Source: Ampullaceana balthica (Eukaryota > Mollusca > Gastropoda > Lymnaeidae). From it: 64,000 nucleotides of DNA. Location of the stretch: the NCBI GenBank assembly GCA_944989445.1, contig CALYLW010000041.1:2303285-2367284 (forward strand), given 5' to 3'. Under the pieces are notes generated by a model. It ran no database searches. It was not told where the DNA came from and was given only the letters and a program-made list of their open reading frames with translations. This document shows positions 35,001 to 45,451 of this stretch, in pieces. The number at the start of each line of letters is the position of its first letter. Positions within the stretch are counted from its first letter, which is position 1. The position numbers and the translations under genes are program-made.

Positions 35001-38000
35001 TCATGCTTGAGGTCCACCTGACCCAGTGTGTCTGTGTGGTCAACCAGTTGGTGGGGGTCGGGGCGGGGGTCGTCTAAATTGAATGGTGGTACAGGGTGAA
35101 GTCATGCTTGAGGTCCACCTGACCCAGTGTGTCTGTGTGGTCAACAAGTTAGTGGGGGTCGGGGTGGGTGTCGTCTAAATTGAATGGTGGTACAGGGTGA
35201 AGTCATGCTTGAGGTCCACCTGACCCAGTGTGTCTGTGTGGTCAACAAGTTAGTGGGGGTCGGGGCGGGGGTCGTCTAAATTGAATGGTGGTGCAGGGTG
35301 AAGTCATGCTTGAGGTCCACCTGACCCAGTGTGTCTGTGTGGTCAACCAGTCGGTGGGGGTCGGGGCGGGGGTCGTCTAAATTGAATGGTGGTACAGGGT
35401 GAAGTCATGCTTGAGGTCCACCTGACCCAGTGTGTCTGTGTGGTCAACCAGTCGGTGGGGGTCGGGGCGGGGGTCGTCTAAATTGAATGGTGGTACAGGG
35501 TGAAGTCATGCTTGAGGTCCACCTGACCCAGTGTGTCTGTGTGGTCAACCAGTTGGTGGGGGTCGGGGCGGGGGTCGTCTAAATTGAATGGTGGTACAGG
35601 GTGAAGTCATGCTTGAGGTCCACCTGACCCAGTGTGTCTGTGTGGTCAACAAGTTAGTGGGGGTCGGGGCGGGGGTCGTCTAAATTGAATGGTGGTGCAG
35701 GGTGAAGTCATGCTTGAGGTCCACCTGACCCAGTGTGTCTGTGTGGTCAACCAGTCGGTGGGGGTCGGGGCGGGGGTCGTCTAAATTGAATGGTGGTACA
35801 GGGTGAAGTCATGCTTGAGGTCCACCTGACCCAGTGTGTCTGTGTGGTCAACCAGTCGGTGGGGGTCGGGGCGGGGGTCGTCTAAATTGAATGGTGGTAC
35901 AGGGTGAAGTCATGCTTGAGGTCCACCTGACCCAGTGTGTCTGTGTGGTCAACCAGTTGGTGGGGGTCGGGGCGGGGGTCGTCTAAATTGAATGGTGGTA
36001 CAGGGTGAAGTCATGCTTGAGGTCCACCTGACCCAGTGTGTCTGTGTGGTCAACCAGTTGGTGGGGGGCGGGGCGGGGGTCGTCTAAATTGAATGGTGGT
36101 ACAGGGTGAAGTCATGCTTGAGGTCCACCTGACCCAGTGTGTCTGTATGGTCAACCAGTTAGTGGGGGTCGGGGTGGGTGCCATCTAAATTGAATGGTGG
36201 TACAGGGTGAAGTCATGCTTGAGGTCCACCTGACCCAGTGTGTCTGTGTGGTCAACCAGTTAGTGGGGGTCGGGGCGGGGGTCGTCTAAATTGAATGGTG
36301 GTACAGGGTGAAGTCATGCTTGAGGTCCACCTGACCCAGTGTGTCTGTATGGTCAACCAGTTAGTGGGGGTCGGGGTGGGTGCCATCTAAATTGAATGGT
36401 GGTACAGGGTGAAGTCATGCTTGAGGTCCACCTGACCTCTCTAACCATTATGAGAATTCAAGTACTGTTTTTCTTAACTGGTTTGTCTCTATTGAAATTC
36501 ATTTACAATAATAGCAACTTCTATGCACTCGTAAGTTAGCAGATAACCTCTTGAAATTTGAGGCACCCTTGACGCATAAAGCTCTGGGCAACTAACAAAA
36601 GTAAAAGTGTACTAAGTAACACTGTTCAACTAAGCAGTCTGCCAACATCTGAAGATGGCACATTTGTTGTTGTTTTTTTTTGGGTCTGAAGAAGCTGCTC
36701 TCTAAGTGTTGATATACGTCACTGATACATGTATTTTCAATGTCTTTATGTCTTTATGGCCGGTTGGTTGTTATTTATAGTTTATATGGCGTGTGTAATC
36801 ATGCATGTGAATTTGTGCGTGTGGTTAAGTGTGTGGTTGCATCTCATTACCTCGTTCTTTCTATAGTACTGTTCTTGGCTGCGTGTATTACTATCCTGCT
36901 GTATACTCATTCATCCCCAGGTGCTACTCACTTTGCGACCCAAGCTCTCACATCTATGCAAGTGCTGGTAAGTCATACTTCGCATTAAGTCAGATGAAAT
37001 CATATATAGTGACATGGTAATGTCATCGTAGCATGGCACATAGGCGGTTTCTTAATTTTATCTTACATTAAGACTGTTTTCAAACTCCGTTTTTTTAAAA
37101 AATTATGTTATCTGTTCATTGAGTTATTTTGCGTAGGTTTGTTTTCGAACTTCCTAAGTTCGTTTCTTTGTTTCATCAGCTGATGGAGACGACTCTCAGG
37201 ATGGCGCTGATTCCACCGAGAAGTGTCCACCCGAAGACCTGGACAGCGACACTGACCAGAAGGCGTGCGAGGCCGAATACGCCGAAATTGGCGACTCTCG
37301 TCTGCCACGTTATACGGATATCTTCAAGGACAGCGCGGAGGAACGGAGTGACCCCTTCAAGCAGGCCACGGCGCCCCCGCTCTACTCAGAAGTGCATCCA
37401 AAGAATTACATCAATTCGGGTGTTAGGGCACCCGCGTCCCTGCACGCCACTGCTAACGATGAGATCCATGTCATTCAAGCCACTTCACCCTGCTACTGCG
37501 AGGGCCCTGATGACGTCTTCGAAGGCCCAAGCCACCACCAGAAGTCCGCGCGCCACCAGGGGGCTTCGGCCCCTGCAGGGTCGTCAACGGACTCCAAGTA
37601 CTATAACGTCCGAGAGAAGAAGAGGAAGAAAAAGTCAAGCACAAGCAGTCAGGGCGGCAGCACCACCAGCAGCAGGGAGGAGAGATGGGGCGGGGAAAGG
37701 GAGAGCGTGACGTCCGGCGGCGGCGGTGCGTCAAAGATAAATTCCCGCAGGAGCAAGTCGAGTGTGCCTTCGTCCTTCGAGATGATGGTAAAAAGTTCAA
37801 GTGCCTCAGAGACCATCGGGAAGCAGGCGGAAAAGGCGCTGGCCAAACAAAAACGCCGCTCGGCTCCCCCGGACTCGGTGGACGTCCCAGCTGGAATCAT
37901 TCATTCCGTCGCCACACATTCTCCTCCTGCCTCGGTGTCGCGTTCGTTCTCCAACAGCACATGCTCTGTCATCCACGAGGCGCCTGCGTCTCGGAAAGCG

Positions 38001-38591
38001 AGTGACAAGCGGCAGAAAACTCGATCGTCTCGGGACAGCCTGCAGAAAACCGCCCGCAACGCCAGCAGAAGTAGTGAATATGAAAACGACTGCGCGGCCT
38101 CATCGAAGACAAACCAGAACGAAGGTTCGTTTTTGTCGTACGCAGCGGAGATCGAAGAGGTCACGAACAATTCCGTGTCCATATCTCCCTCCAACGGCGC
38201 GGTTCTCACGTGCTGCGATGCGGCCTCTGTGGGGCTCGCGTCCGTTGAGTCGGAGTCACCCCAGCCCAGTGAGAAGGACTCCCTCTTGCGGACGCCTTCC
38301 TGTCACTCGGGTTGTGGAAGCGAGCGTGGTTACGAAGACTGCGAACATTGCCTGAACTACGATAGACTGAACTATCCCTCGGATACGGACACTGCGAGCA
38401 TACACGTGTATCAGTGCCTCGAGGACGTGAAGAGGGAATGCCAGGAGCTGGCGGCCAGTACGTCTCAGCGGTCTGACATGTCGTCCCCGACCAGACCCGA
38501 AGTTCACCCTGCCGGAAAGATTCTTAAAGAAGATAGTAGTTTAGAGTTGCATGCTGGGTCTAACGGTCATGCGAACACTGCTCAATGTTGA
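32005..38591 (+). CDS. Single-pass receptor-like membrane protein, 3' part of gene (four exons)
   Basis: Exons: 32005-32093, 34140-34272, 36921-36967 and 37180-38591. Each is bounded by AG and GT, with phases that match at all three junctions, and the frame ends at TGA 38589-38591. This gives 559 residues. Exon 1 encodes an ectodomain end with the cysteine motif YGCCDGDTDCNE. Exon 2 encodes a short linker and one transmembrane helix (about residues 45-69, LAIVLGSTAACVIIVIIIF) followed by basic TKKTR, so the N side is outside and the protein is type I. Exons 3 and 4 encode a 490-residue cytoplasmic tail. I do not recognise the family. A cell-adhesion or signalling receptor is the natural reading, but only from the topology. 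The first coding exons must lie upstream and were not found. Intron 2 holds a 101-bp minisatellite. Confidence 0.75.
32166..32430. repeat. Dispersed repeat with GGCGCC palindromes, copy 2 (intronic)
   Basis: Shares GACGCTACTAATTTTAGAAA, TTACTGCACCAATGCATCAA, TGACGTCATTGTTTTAGCTC and GGTCGGCGCCGTAGG with 51685-52020. Lies in the intron after exon 32005-32093. Confidence 0.8.
32572..32742. repeat. Minisatellite, 41-bp unit, 4 copies
   Basis: Unit contains GAGCTCTATGGCCTTCCCTA and AGGCAATGATCACCTTTCT. Intronic. Confidence 0.9.
34140..34272 (+). CDS. Transmembrane exon of the receptor-like gene
   Basis: The acceptor is CTGTTTCAG before 34140 and the donor is GTACGG after 34272. The exon starts with the last two bases of an Ala codon and ends with the first two of an Arg codon completed by the G at 36921. 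It carries a Ser/Asp-rich stalk (GIHSSGFDSTDEK), a hydrophobic helix of about 25 residues, and the basic stop-transfer KKTR. An open frame runs on both sides of the exon into the introns, but the splice signals and phases fit only these limits. Confidence 0.75.
34818..36437. repeat. Minisatellite, 101-bp unit, 16 copies, intronic
   Basis: Unit contains CAGTGTGTCTGTGTGGTCAA, a G-tract block GGGGGTCGGGGCGGGGGTCG and AGTCATGCTTGAGGTCCACC. Variants (AACAAGTTAG, ACCAGTCGGTG, GGTGGGTGCCATC) recur in blocks: a block of four units near 35225-35630 is repeated about 404 bp on. It fills most of the 2.65-kb intron between the transmembrane exon and the 47-bp exon. Confidence 0.95.
37180..38591 (+). CDS. 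Last exon: long serine-rich cytoplasmic tail of the receptor-like protein
   Basis: After the acceptor TTTCATCAG the frame is open for 470 codons to TGA at 38589. GC content and CpG rise sharply over this exon compared with its AT-rich flanks. The first part is acidic (DGDDSQDGADS). Tyrosines sit in contexts typical of docking or phosphorylation sites (EYAEI, RYTDI, LYSEV, KYYNV). A basic patch KKRKKK follows, then long Ser/Gly/Arg low-complexity regions and a Cys/Tyr cluster near the end (YEDCEHCLNYDRLNY). No catalytic domain is visible. Candidate phosphotyrosine sites suggest adaptor recruitment, which is inference. Several shorter open frames on both strands across this exon are shadows caused by its high GC. 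Confidence 0.8.
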
Positions 38592-39249
38592 TGTCACTGA
38601 TGCAATACAGATTTTACCAAATTGGACTTTTCTTTTGTTGTTTTTAAATTATTATTAAGAGAAGGTATTAAAATACATCAATTTCCGCTCTAAATATTTT
38701 TATCAAGCCTACATGAATTTCTATGAATAATCATGTTTTTGTACATATTATAATTATGATTATATGTTTGCTTAAACGGAAATGTCCCATAAGATCAAAG
38801 TGCAAGTATTATTCCTAAATGAATTATATCAGAGTAATCTTTTTGGGTATCTCTTAAATGTCAATTCCGCTGAACACTTCAATCCTTTGACTGTGTTGTG
38901 CAGGAGACAAATTTGTTCAGCTCAAATGTGTCATTCAGTATCAAAAGGTCAAGACATGTAAAAAAATCTTTTAAAGTTTTTTCTATGCTCTTACAAAGCA
39001 ATCTAGAGGGTCAGCCGACAGTAATTCAGAGAAATGAAATGGACCATTTATTTAGTTCTCAAATTAAGTAGCACTTAGCCATAAAATTATATAAAGTTTT
39101 TTTAAATTGTGCAAGATATTCTTTTTTGCTTTATGTGAAGAACCACATGCTAAGTTTGGGGCTAACATGAGCTGGTCAAGTTTTGTTCCCCCCACCCCAC
39201 CTCTATGGAGTAGCGCAGGCTTAAGTTTGGGGCTAACAGTAGATGGTCA

Positions 39250-39585
39250 AGTTTTGCTTTGCCACCTCCAAGTGGCATAGAATGTTCCCTCTGAATATGA
39301 AAAGGATAAATAGTTGCCCTGGAGGCGTGTTGTACAGCCTGTGTTGTATCTCCCCACCCCACCCCCCCCCCACCTCAGGTGGCATAGAATGTTCCCTCTG
39401 AAAGGAATAAAAATGGATAAATAGTTGCCCTGGAGGCGTGTTGTACAGCCTGTGTTGTATCTCCCCCCACCCCCACCTCAGGTGGCATAGAATATTCCCT
39501 CTGAAAGGAATAAAAATGGATAAATAGTTGCCCTGGAGGCGTGTTGTACAGCCTGTCTTGTATCTCCCCCCCCCCACCCCCACCC
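39250..39585. repeat. Three-copy tandem repeat, about 101-121-bp unit
   Basis: Units share GTGGCATAGAATGTTCCCTC, GATAAATAGTTGCCCTGGAG and GCGTGTTGTACAGCCTGT, separated by C-rich runs of varying length. Starts near 39258, 39379 and 39480. Confidence 0.85.
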
Positions 39586-39787
39586 CCACTTTCTATATGA
39601 CATTAGAGAGGTACAACGTGGTGTGAGAATATGTGTATATGAATATACTCTCAATGATGATGTGAGTTTAACATTATGTTAAGCTATGGTCAAAAGACTA
39701 TAACGTTCTCCTGGAAATGATGTTACAAGGTTTTGTTATTTTCATGATATATAGGTGTCTCTTAGGCTTTCTTTGTTATATTAATGT

Positions 39788-39793
39788 AATAAA
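39788..39793 (+). terminator. Candidate polyadenylation signal (AATAAA) for the receptor-like gene
   Basis: AATAAA about 1.2 kb after the stop codon. In AT-rich DNA this hexamer is common, so the assignment is weak. Confidence 0.25.
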
Positions 39794-39879
39794 TGTGTGA
39801 AAAATCAGCTCAACAAAAATTCTTTGGGTGGATAAGTGGGTTTAATATTTATTTATACAAATTTCTTTTCACTTTTTAA

Positions 39880-39884
<5 letters not shown>

Positions 39885-39920
<36 letters not shown>

Positions 39921-39990
39921 TGATAATTTTTATAAGGCTGTATCCCAGCAAGGAGCCAGGCTCACAGCGCTTTACATGGAGATAATAACA
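39885..39990. repeat. (TAA)n microsatellite joined to a dispersed repeat fragment
   Basis: About eleven TAA units, then AAGGCTGTATCCCAGCAAGG and CTCACAGCGCTTTACATGG. This pairing of a trinucleotide tail with a short conserved block resembles the 3' end of a retroposon (SINE or LINE tail) on the minus strand. The class is inference. Confidence 0.45.
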
Positions 39991-39994
39991 AACA

Positions 39995-42430
39995 TATAAT
40001 ATTTAAATAAACATTCTTATCATAATAACCTCATAAATGACAGTTACTTAAAGTTTAAAAAAGAAAATTACTTAAAATGTTTTCTATGTAAACTTAGCTT
40101 TAACATTAATCCATAATATACTTTGTTCATTTTTCAAAATTATTTTGTGTTAGTACACAAAACTGATGTGTCTCAGAAGCCTTGTCAACTACTGGATGTT
40201 TTTTACAAGTATTTTGACAGGTTTTAAAGAATATATTTTTGTTCGTGTTAGGTTTTAATTATTTGTTAATATTTTTTTTTAAATTAAAATCTTTTTGAAA
40301 TTTCTACAGTTGTAACTTAAGCCTAAATCTTACATAAATGTTTAAATTGTATGTTTGCCATTGATGAGTCATTGATAAAAACTTAATCTGATGGATTGAA
40401 TTGTGATACATTATTGTTCCAGCTTATAAAGTTTGAATTTCTTAATAATGTCTGAAATAAGGCTTGCTGCTCTATAAATCAATCATCAATGTTGTTTTTT
40501 TTTCAAGATTTTTTCTGACATGTTAATATACTAAATAATAATTGTTTGTTAAAAACCTGCCATTGAGCTCTTGCTTATTTTTAAGTCTAATTTGTCAAAT
40601 ATTGTAAATATAACTTATGCTTTTTTGTTTTACATCAATTTACTAACCAGTGCTATCAATGTTTTGAATCTGGCTGTGCAAAATTTTCATCAAGCTTTTT
40701 TGTTCTTGGCTGGCTGTGTTTTCAGATAGACCTTTTCTTTATCTAAAATTTTACATTCTTTTGAGCTATGTATGCAGTTCTAATACATTGAATATGAACT
40801 GGTTTTTTTAATACTTTTTTCATTTGACTAATACCAATACTATACATTTTAGCACAAATATTAAATATGGCCTTGCACAAATTTTCATTAATTAGGTAAG
40901 AAAGGATTTTAAAAAATTTAACATGGGAGGTAATCAAATAAATCTTTCAGCAATTATTTTCTTAATTCATCTTTTTCAGTCAAAAAGTTTTTAAAATTAG
41001 TTGTACCTATTTGAGAAGTTTATTCTAATATTCTCAAATACATTTGGAGATTATCATGAAAAAATAAATAAACTACTGAATACAATAAGAACTACTGAAG
41101 CTTTCCTTAGATTATTTTTAATGATAATCCGTACGCACTCTGACGTAAGCGTTTTTTTTAATGGGCAACTTATTAGTATTTATATAGTTCTCAAAAAGAT
41201 GGATTATTCTAGAAATTGAAAACAGTCTGTGATTGTAAACATGAGCTTGTCTGAATGTTATTAAGTGTCCGCCTCAAGAGATAATATATTTGTCTTTTAA
41301 ATTAAATTACCAATTCCATACATGCTGTTATTCTCTCTTTAAAGACATTTGCAATTTATAGCACCCATTTTTATACTCTCATAAATCACTTAACAACCAA
41401 GAAAAATATTTAATAACTTATGTGTACATAATATTATTAGTTATAAATATTAAAATATCTGTAAAAATAAATATTTTAAAAACTTATGTTGAGGTAAGTA
41501 ATGAAACAATATTTTACAATTTTAATTTTTAAACCGTGTTGGTTCAATTATAAATGTGTTCTCTTTAATAGAATAATTCTATTAATTCTATTAAAAGAAT
41601 GAATAATTCCTATGTTAAGTGATCTATTTGTAAGTGTTATTTATTTGTAATAGGACTCCCTCACTTTAAAAATAATCAGCAGTCCAAAGATTTCATGTAG
41701 TTTTTCCTGAAAGAGAATTACAATTTACGTGACTAAGTGATTTTTAAAGGCTTATTACCTGAGAGATTTTTCTTTTAATCATGTAGGTTTTGCTTCATTT
41801 TACTCTGAAGTATAACATGACATGTTATTGTTATCGCTTAAATATATTATAATACTACATCATGCAAACTGTATGTTCAATCAATCATTTTGCTATTAAC
41901 AATTTTTCTTCATTTAAAAAAAAATTTGATCAAGTCTAGGATGTGACTTGTGAAAATGGGCCATTAATGCTAACATGGTATCACATTGATGGCTCATTTT
42001 CATCGATAAGTTGCATTTATGGGACATTAAGCCCAAAGAGGAAGATTCACATTCATAAAAATTGTTGATGACAATTTTGTTTTCCTCATGTAAATTTCTT
42101 ATACATATTTTGTTCTCGTGTAAAATTTCTAACACATTTTCCCCTGTATGCAATTGTTAACTCATGAGATGGATGTTAAAATATATTTTAAAAATAAATT
42201 TACGTTCTGCAAAGAAGCTCAAATTTCTGTTTAATTTTCATTTTATTTTTAAATTTTAAAATAAGTTTTTCAATTAAGTAAATGCACAGAAAACCTTGTC
42301 AACATAATATTTTACGTTATAGATATCTATGTACAGGAAACATAGAACAAGGTGGGTTTAGCGCTATTTTTATACAGATCACATGGAACAGATTGGTGTT
42401 TGTATTATTTTAATACAGAATACATGATAA
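39995..42430. other. AT-rich intergenic, no gene seen
   Basis: Long, strongly AT-rich stretch with only short chance frames (the longest about 80 codons, minus strand 41914-42153, no recognisable motif). Confidence 0.45.
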
Positions 42431-42486
42431 AGAGTAGACTTTGCACAGCCATCAAAGAGAGTCCTTGACTTGTTTATTATTTCGAA

Positions 42487-42938
42487 ATGAATTCACCAGA
42501 TATGAGTTCACCAGAAATGAATTCACCAGAAATGAATTCACCAGATATGAGTTCACCAGAAATGAATTCACCAGAAATGAATTCACCAGATATGAGTTCA
42601 CCAGATATGAATTCACCAGATATGAATTCACCAGATATGAATTCACCAGATATGAATTCACCAGATATGAATTCACCAGATATGAATTCACCAGATATGA
42701 ATTCACCAGATATGAATTCACCAGATATGAATTCACCAGATATGAATTCACCAGATATGAATTCACCAGATATGAATTCACCAGATATGAATTCACCAGA
42801 TATGAATTCACCAGATATGAATTCACCAGATATGAATTCACCAGATATGAATTCACCAGATATGAATTCACCAGATATGAATTCACCAGATATGAATTCA
42901 CCAGATATGAATTCACCAGATATGAATTCACCAGATTA
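42487..42938. repeat. Minisatellite, 15-bp unit, 30 copies
   Basis: Unit ATGAATTCACCAGAT with early variants (GAAATG, GAGTTC); the last 20-odd copies are identical. Every consensus unit carries an EcoRI site (GAATTC). Three frames are open through it (5-residue periods such as NSPDM and YEFTR), none supported as a gene. Confidence 0.95.
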
Positions 42939-42944
42939 GCTGCT

Positions 42945-43540
42945 GCATGATAATGTTACTCGTATTCCTCTTAACTAACACACAAGGAGAATATTTGAGG
43001 GGAGTGGGGTGAGAATGAGTGAGAGCCAAAATACCAATAGAAGGAGGAGCAGAGAGTAAAACAAATAAAATAGCAGAACGATGGAGAGAGAGAAAAGGAA
43101 ATGAACAAAGATTATAAAGAATAATAGTAAAGAATGATTTTGCTAAGCTGAAATTTAACACCGGAATACAGTAACTCACAGAAGTGGACTAAATTTTAAC
43201 ATAGATGTTAACATATTGCGTATATGGAAGAATAAAGGGACTCTAAATAAAATTTGTAAAATAAATATATACATTTTTAAACCCATAAATTTTGATTACA
43301 TTTAGGAGTAAAAAAAAACGCAGGAATTTATATACTGGCCAGTACCTCATACCAAAATTGTAGCTGAGAGCATGGGGGATGCTCTTCGACCTGGTATTCT
43401 TTTTTACATTATGTTGTGATTAGGCTTTTATTCATAGCTAATGATAGTTAAATTTAACTTTTTTAGGGGGTTGCAGGGTAAGGGTGAGGGAAAAATATTC
43501 AGTGCCTTATGCGGGGAATTTCAAGGCCCAGTTACGCCAC
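42945..43540. other. Intergenic, with one transposon terminus
   Basis: No gene. The right edge AGTTACGCCACTG (43533-43545) matches the right end of the CAGTGGCGTAAC elements, but I found no matching left end. Confidence 0.4.
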
Positions 43541-43544
43541 TGTC

Positions 43545-43800
43545 CCACCATTCCTTCCTAACTCACAATTCCCTCCCTAATCCACCATTCCTTCCTTAAT
43601 CCACCATTCCTTCCCTAATCCACCATTTCCTCCCTAATCCACCATTTCCTCCCTAATCCACCATTCCCTCCCTAATCCACCATTTCCTCCCTAATCCACA
43701 ATTCCCTCCCTAATCTACCATTCCCTCCCTAATCCACCATTCCCTCCATAATCCACCATTCCTTCCCTAATCCACCGATCCCTCCCCAACCCACCATTCT
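43545..43800. repeat. Minisatellite, 20-bp unit, about 12 copies
   Basis: Unit CCTAATCCACCATTCCCTCC with C/T variation (CCTTCC, TTTCCT). Lies about 0.8 kb upstream of the sulfotransferase start codon. Confidence 0.9.
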
Positions 43801-44605
43801 AACCAGCGCCCCCTAAGACTGTGCTCATACACTAGCTGTAGCCGTATCGACCAATGCACACCTGTGTCATCTATGGATTCGGTCATCATTAACGTCACCT
43901 ACCAACGTTCTCATAAACAGAATGACCCCATAAATATGTTTTGCTGTGACCCCATCCCTCCCGAGCTGACCTCTCCCCCCCCTTCCTCTTAACGCAAGAG
44001 ACCCTCGGCCCCCCCTTCCCCATCACCATGGGATCGAACAAGAACATAAATGTTTCCGATGAGTACTTAATGATTGAATCATTGAAGAAGCTTTGTAAGC
44101 CGAGCGTGTAACGAGAGGAGGAGGCTAAAAATGACAGTAGCTCGTGTGGTTTTGTGCGATGGACGGCCTTCTGTCACAAATTGGTTATAACAAATATTCT
44201 GTCCATTCGCAACTGTGTTGATAGACTTTTAAGTTTTCATTGTTCTAAAAGCTCGAGCTTTTATTACCTTTACGCAACTTTCGAAAGGATAATTACACAT
44301 AGATGATGAAACGCGTAATGTTTTTTTTTCCTCTCTGATAACAATTCGTGTTACGATTATGAGCTGTGACTAATTATAAATGGACCAGATTAGCGACTTG
44401 ATACTCCATTAGAGCTATAAATTTTAAAATGTCGAAACTAAATATTTCAAGCTTTCGAAGCACTATTAGGATTCCCTAATTACTTTAAGCGCGTAAACAA
44501 CATTCATCAATTTATTGCTTAGATTTCTGTTCATATTGGTAAATTACAAAGTAAACGATTCACTCGGATTTTCCCTACGCGTCGTAAACTAAAAACGTAT
44601 GAATT
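43801..44605. other. Upstream region of the sulfotransferase gene
   Basis: Must contain the promoter and 5' leader if the first coding exon is also near the transcription start. I see no convincing TATA box or initiator. A 27-codon frame at 44028-44111 lies upstream of the start codon and is probably chance. Confidence 0.3.
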
Positions 44606-45451
44606 ATGAAAACTAATGCATGTAGATGTATCCAACTTGCTCTTATTTGGATGACTTTGGTGCTGTGTGTCTTCTTCTACGACCTCCACGGCCGGGGTAA
44701 GACTGAGAGGGAGGATGCGGTTCCGGTCAACTTGGAAACGAAATCCTCCGGGTCCGGTGTGTGGCAGAGGCGTGATCACGGAGCAGCAGAGAAGGAACAC
44801 GAGGACGACAACGTTGTGATAGAAGAGAGCCTGGTTGTTGGCAGGGACGCCGACGGTAACCATGGCGACGAGGCTCCTGATGTTGAGCTGCAAGAGGACG
44901 TCCTGCCGGAAAATTTCGAGTTTTCAGAAAATAAAAACGATGATTTGTCGCCTGGAAACAAAGATGTTGACGAATCAAGTGATATTTACAATCACGGTGA
45001 GACATCTGTTAAGGCTGAAAAGGGTGCGCAGGAAACCCGGAAGAGGCTGTTGTATTTTAGAGATCCGAAGGAACTCGGGCTGTTGGATGAGAAGGCTGAA
45101 ACAATTGTAAAGAGGGGTAACTTTAATTTTTCTGTTCATGCAAGATCAGAGTTGTCGAAACCTAAGAAAAGCGGGCGCCTCCCAGGGGCGGTGTCGAAGT
45201 GGAGAGTCCCCCCAGAAAATATATCGACAAATGTCGATTTCAAGACATTGACAGGGGACTTGGAGCCAATGTTGGGCGAGGTTACCCACCAAGAGGACGC
45301 CACGAAAAGTTTGCGCTCAATCGTCACAGGACATCCGATGGTGCGGATCAGGTCCAAGCATCTTCCCTGGACTATTAGTGAGATGGGAAACTATAGCCCA
45401 TTGCTGTACAAGCCACCAGCCCATGAACAGCCTAAGCAGCGGTTCCCAAAG
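44606..45451 (+). CDS. Sulfotransferase exon 1: signal anchor and stem
   Basis: Encodes residues 1-282 and ends with AAG before GTGAGA. The anchor is LALIWMTLVLCVFFY. The stem is rich in Glu, Asp and Lys and has several possible N-glycosylation sites (NFS, NIS). A stem of about 250 residues is long for the family. The end of the exon, around ERQ/KQRFPK, leads directly into the PAPS-binding loop in exon 2. Confidence 0.88.

Larger units (their letters stand above)
38592..39880. other. Probable 3' untranslated region and downstream DNA of the receptor-like gene
   Basis: AT-rich after the stop codon with no further frame. The first AATAAA I can point to is at 39788-39793. It contains the tandem block at 39250-39580. 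Confidence 0.4.

Noticed and set aside
37129..38507. Several 80-190-codon frames overlapping the receptor tail exon on both strands
   Set aside because: Shadows of the GC-rich coding exon; only the frame that joins upstream exons in phase is supported.
41914..42153. 79-codon minus-strand frame with scattered Cys and His
   Set aside because: Spacing does not fit a zinc finger and the surroundings are plain AT-rich DNA.
42441..42950. Frames with NSPDM, YEFTR and LVNSY repeats
   Set aside because: 15-bp minisatellite read in three frames.
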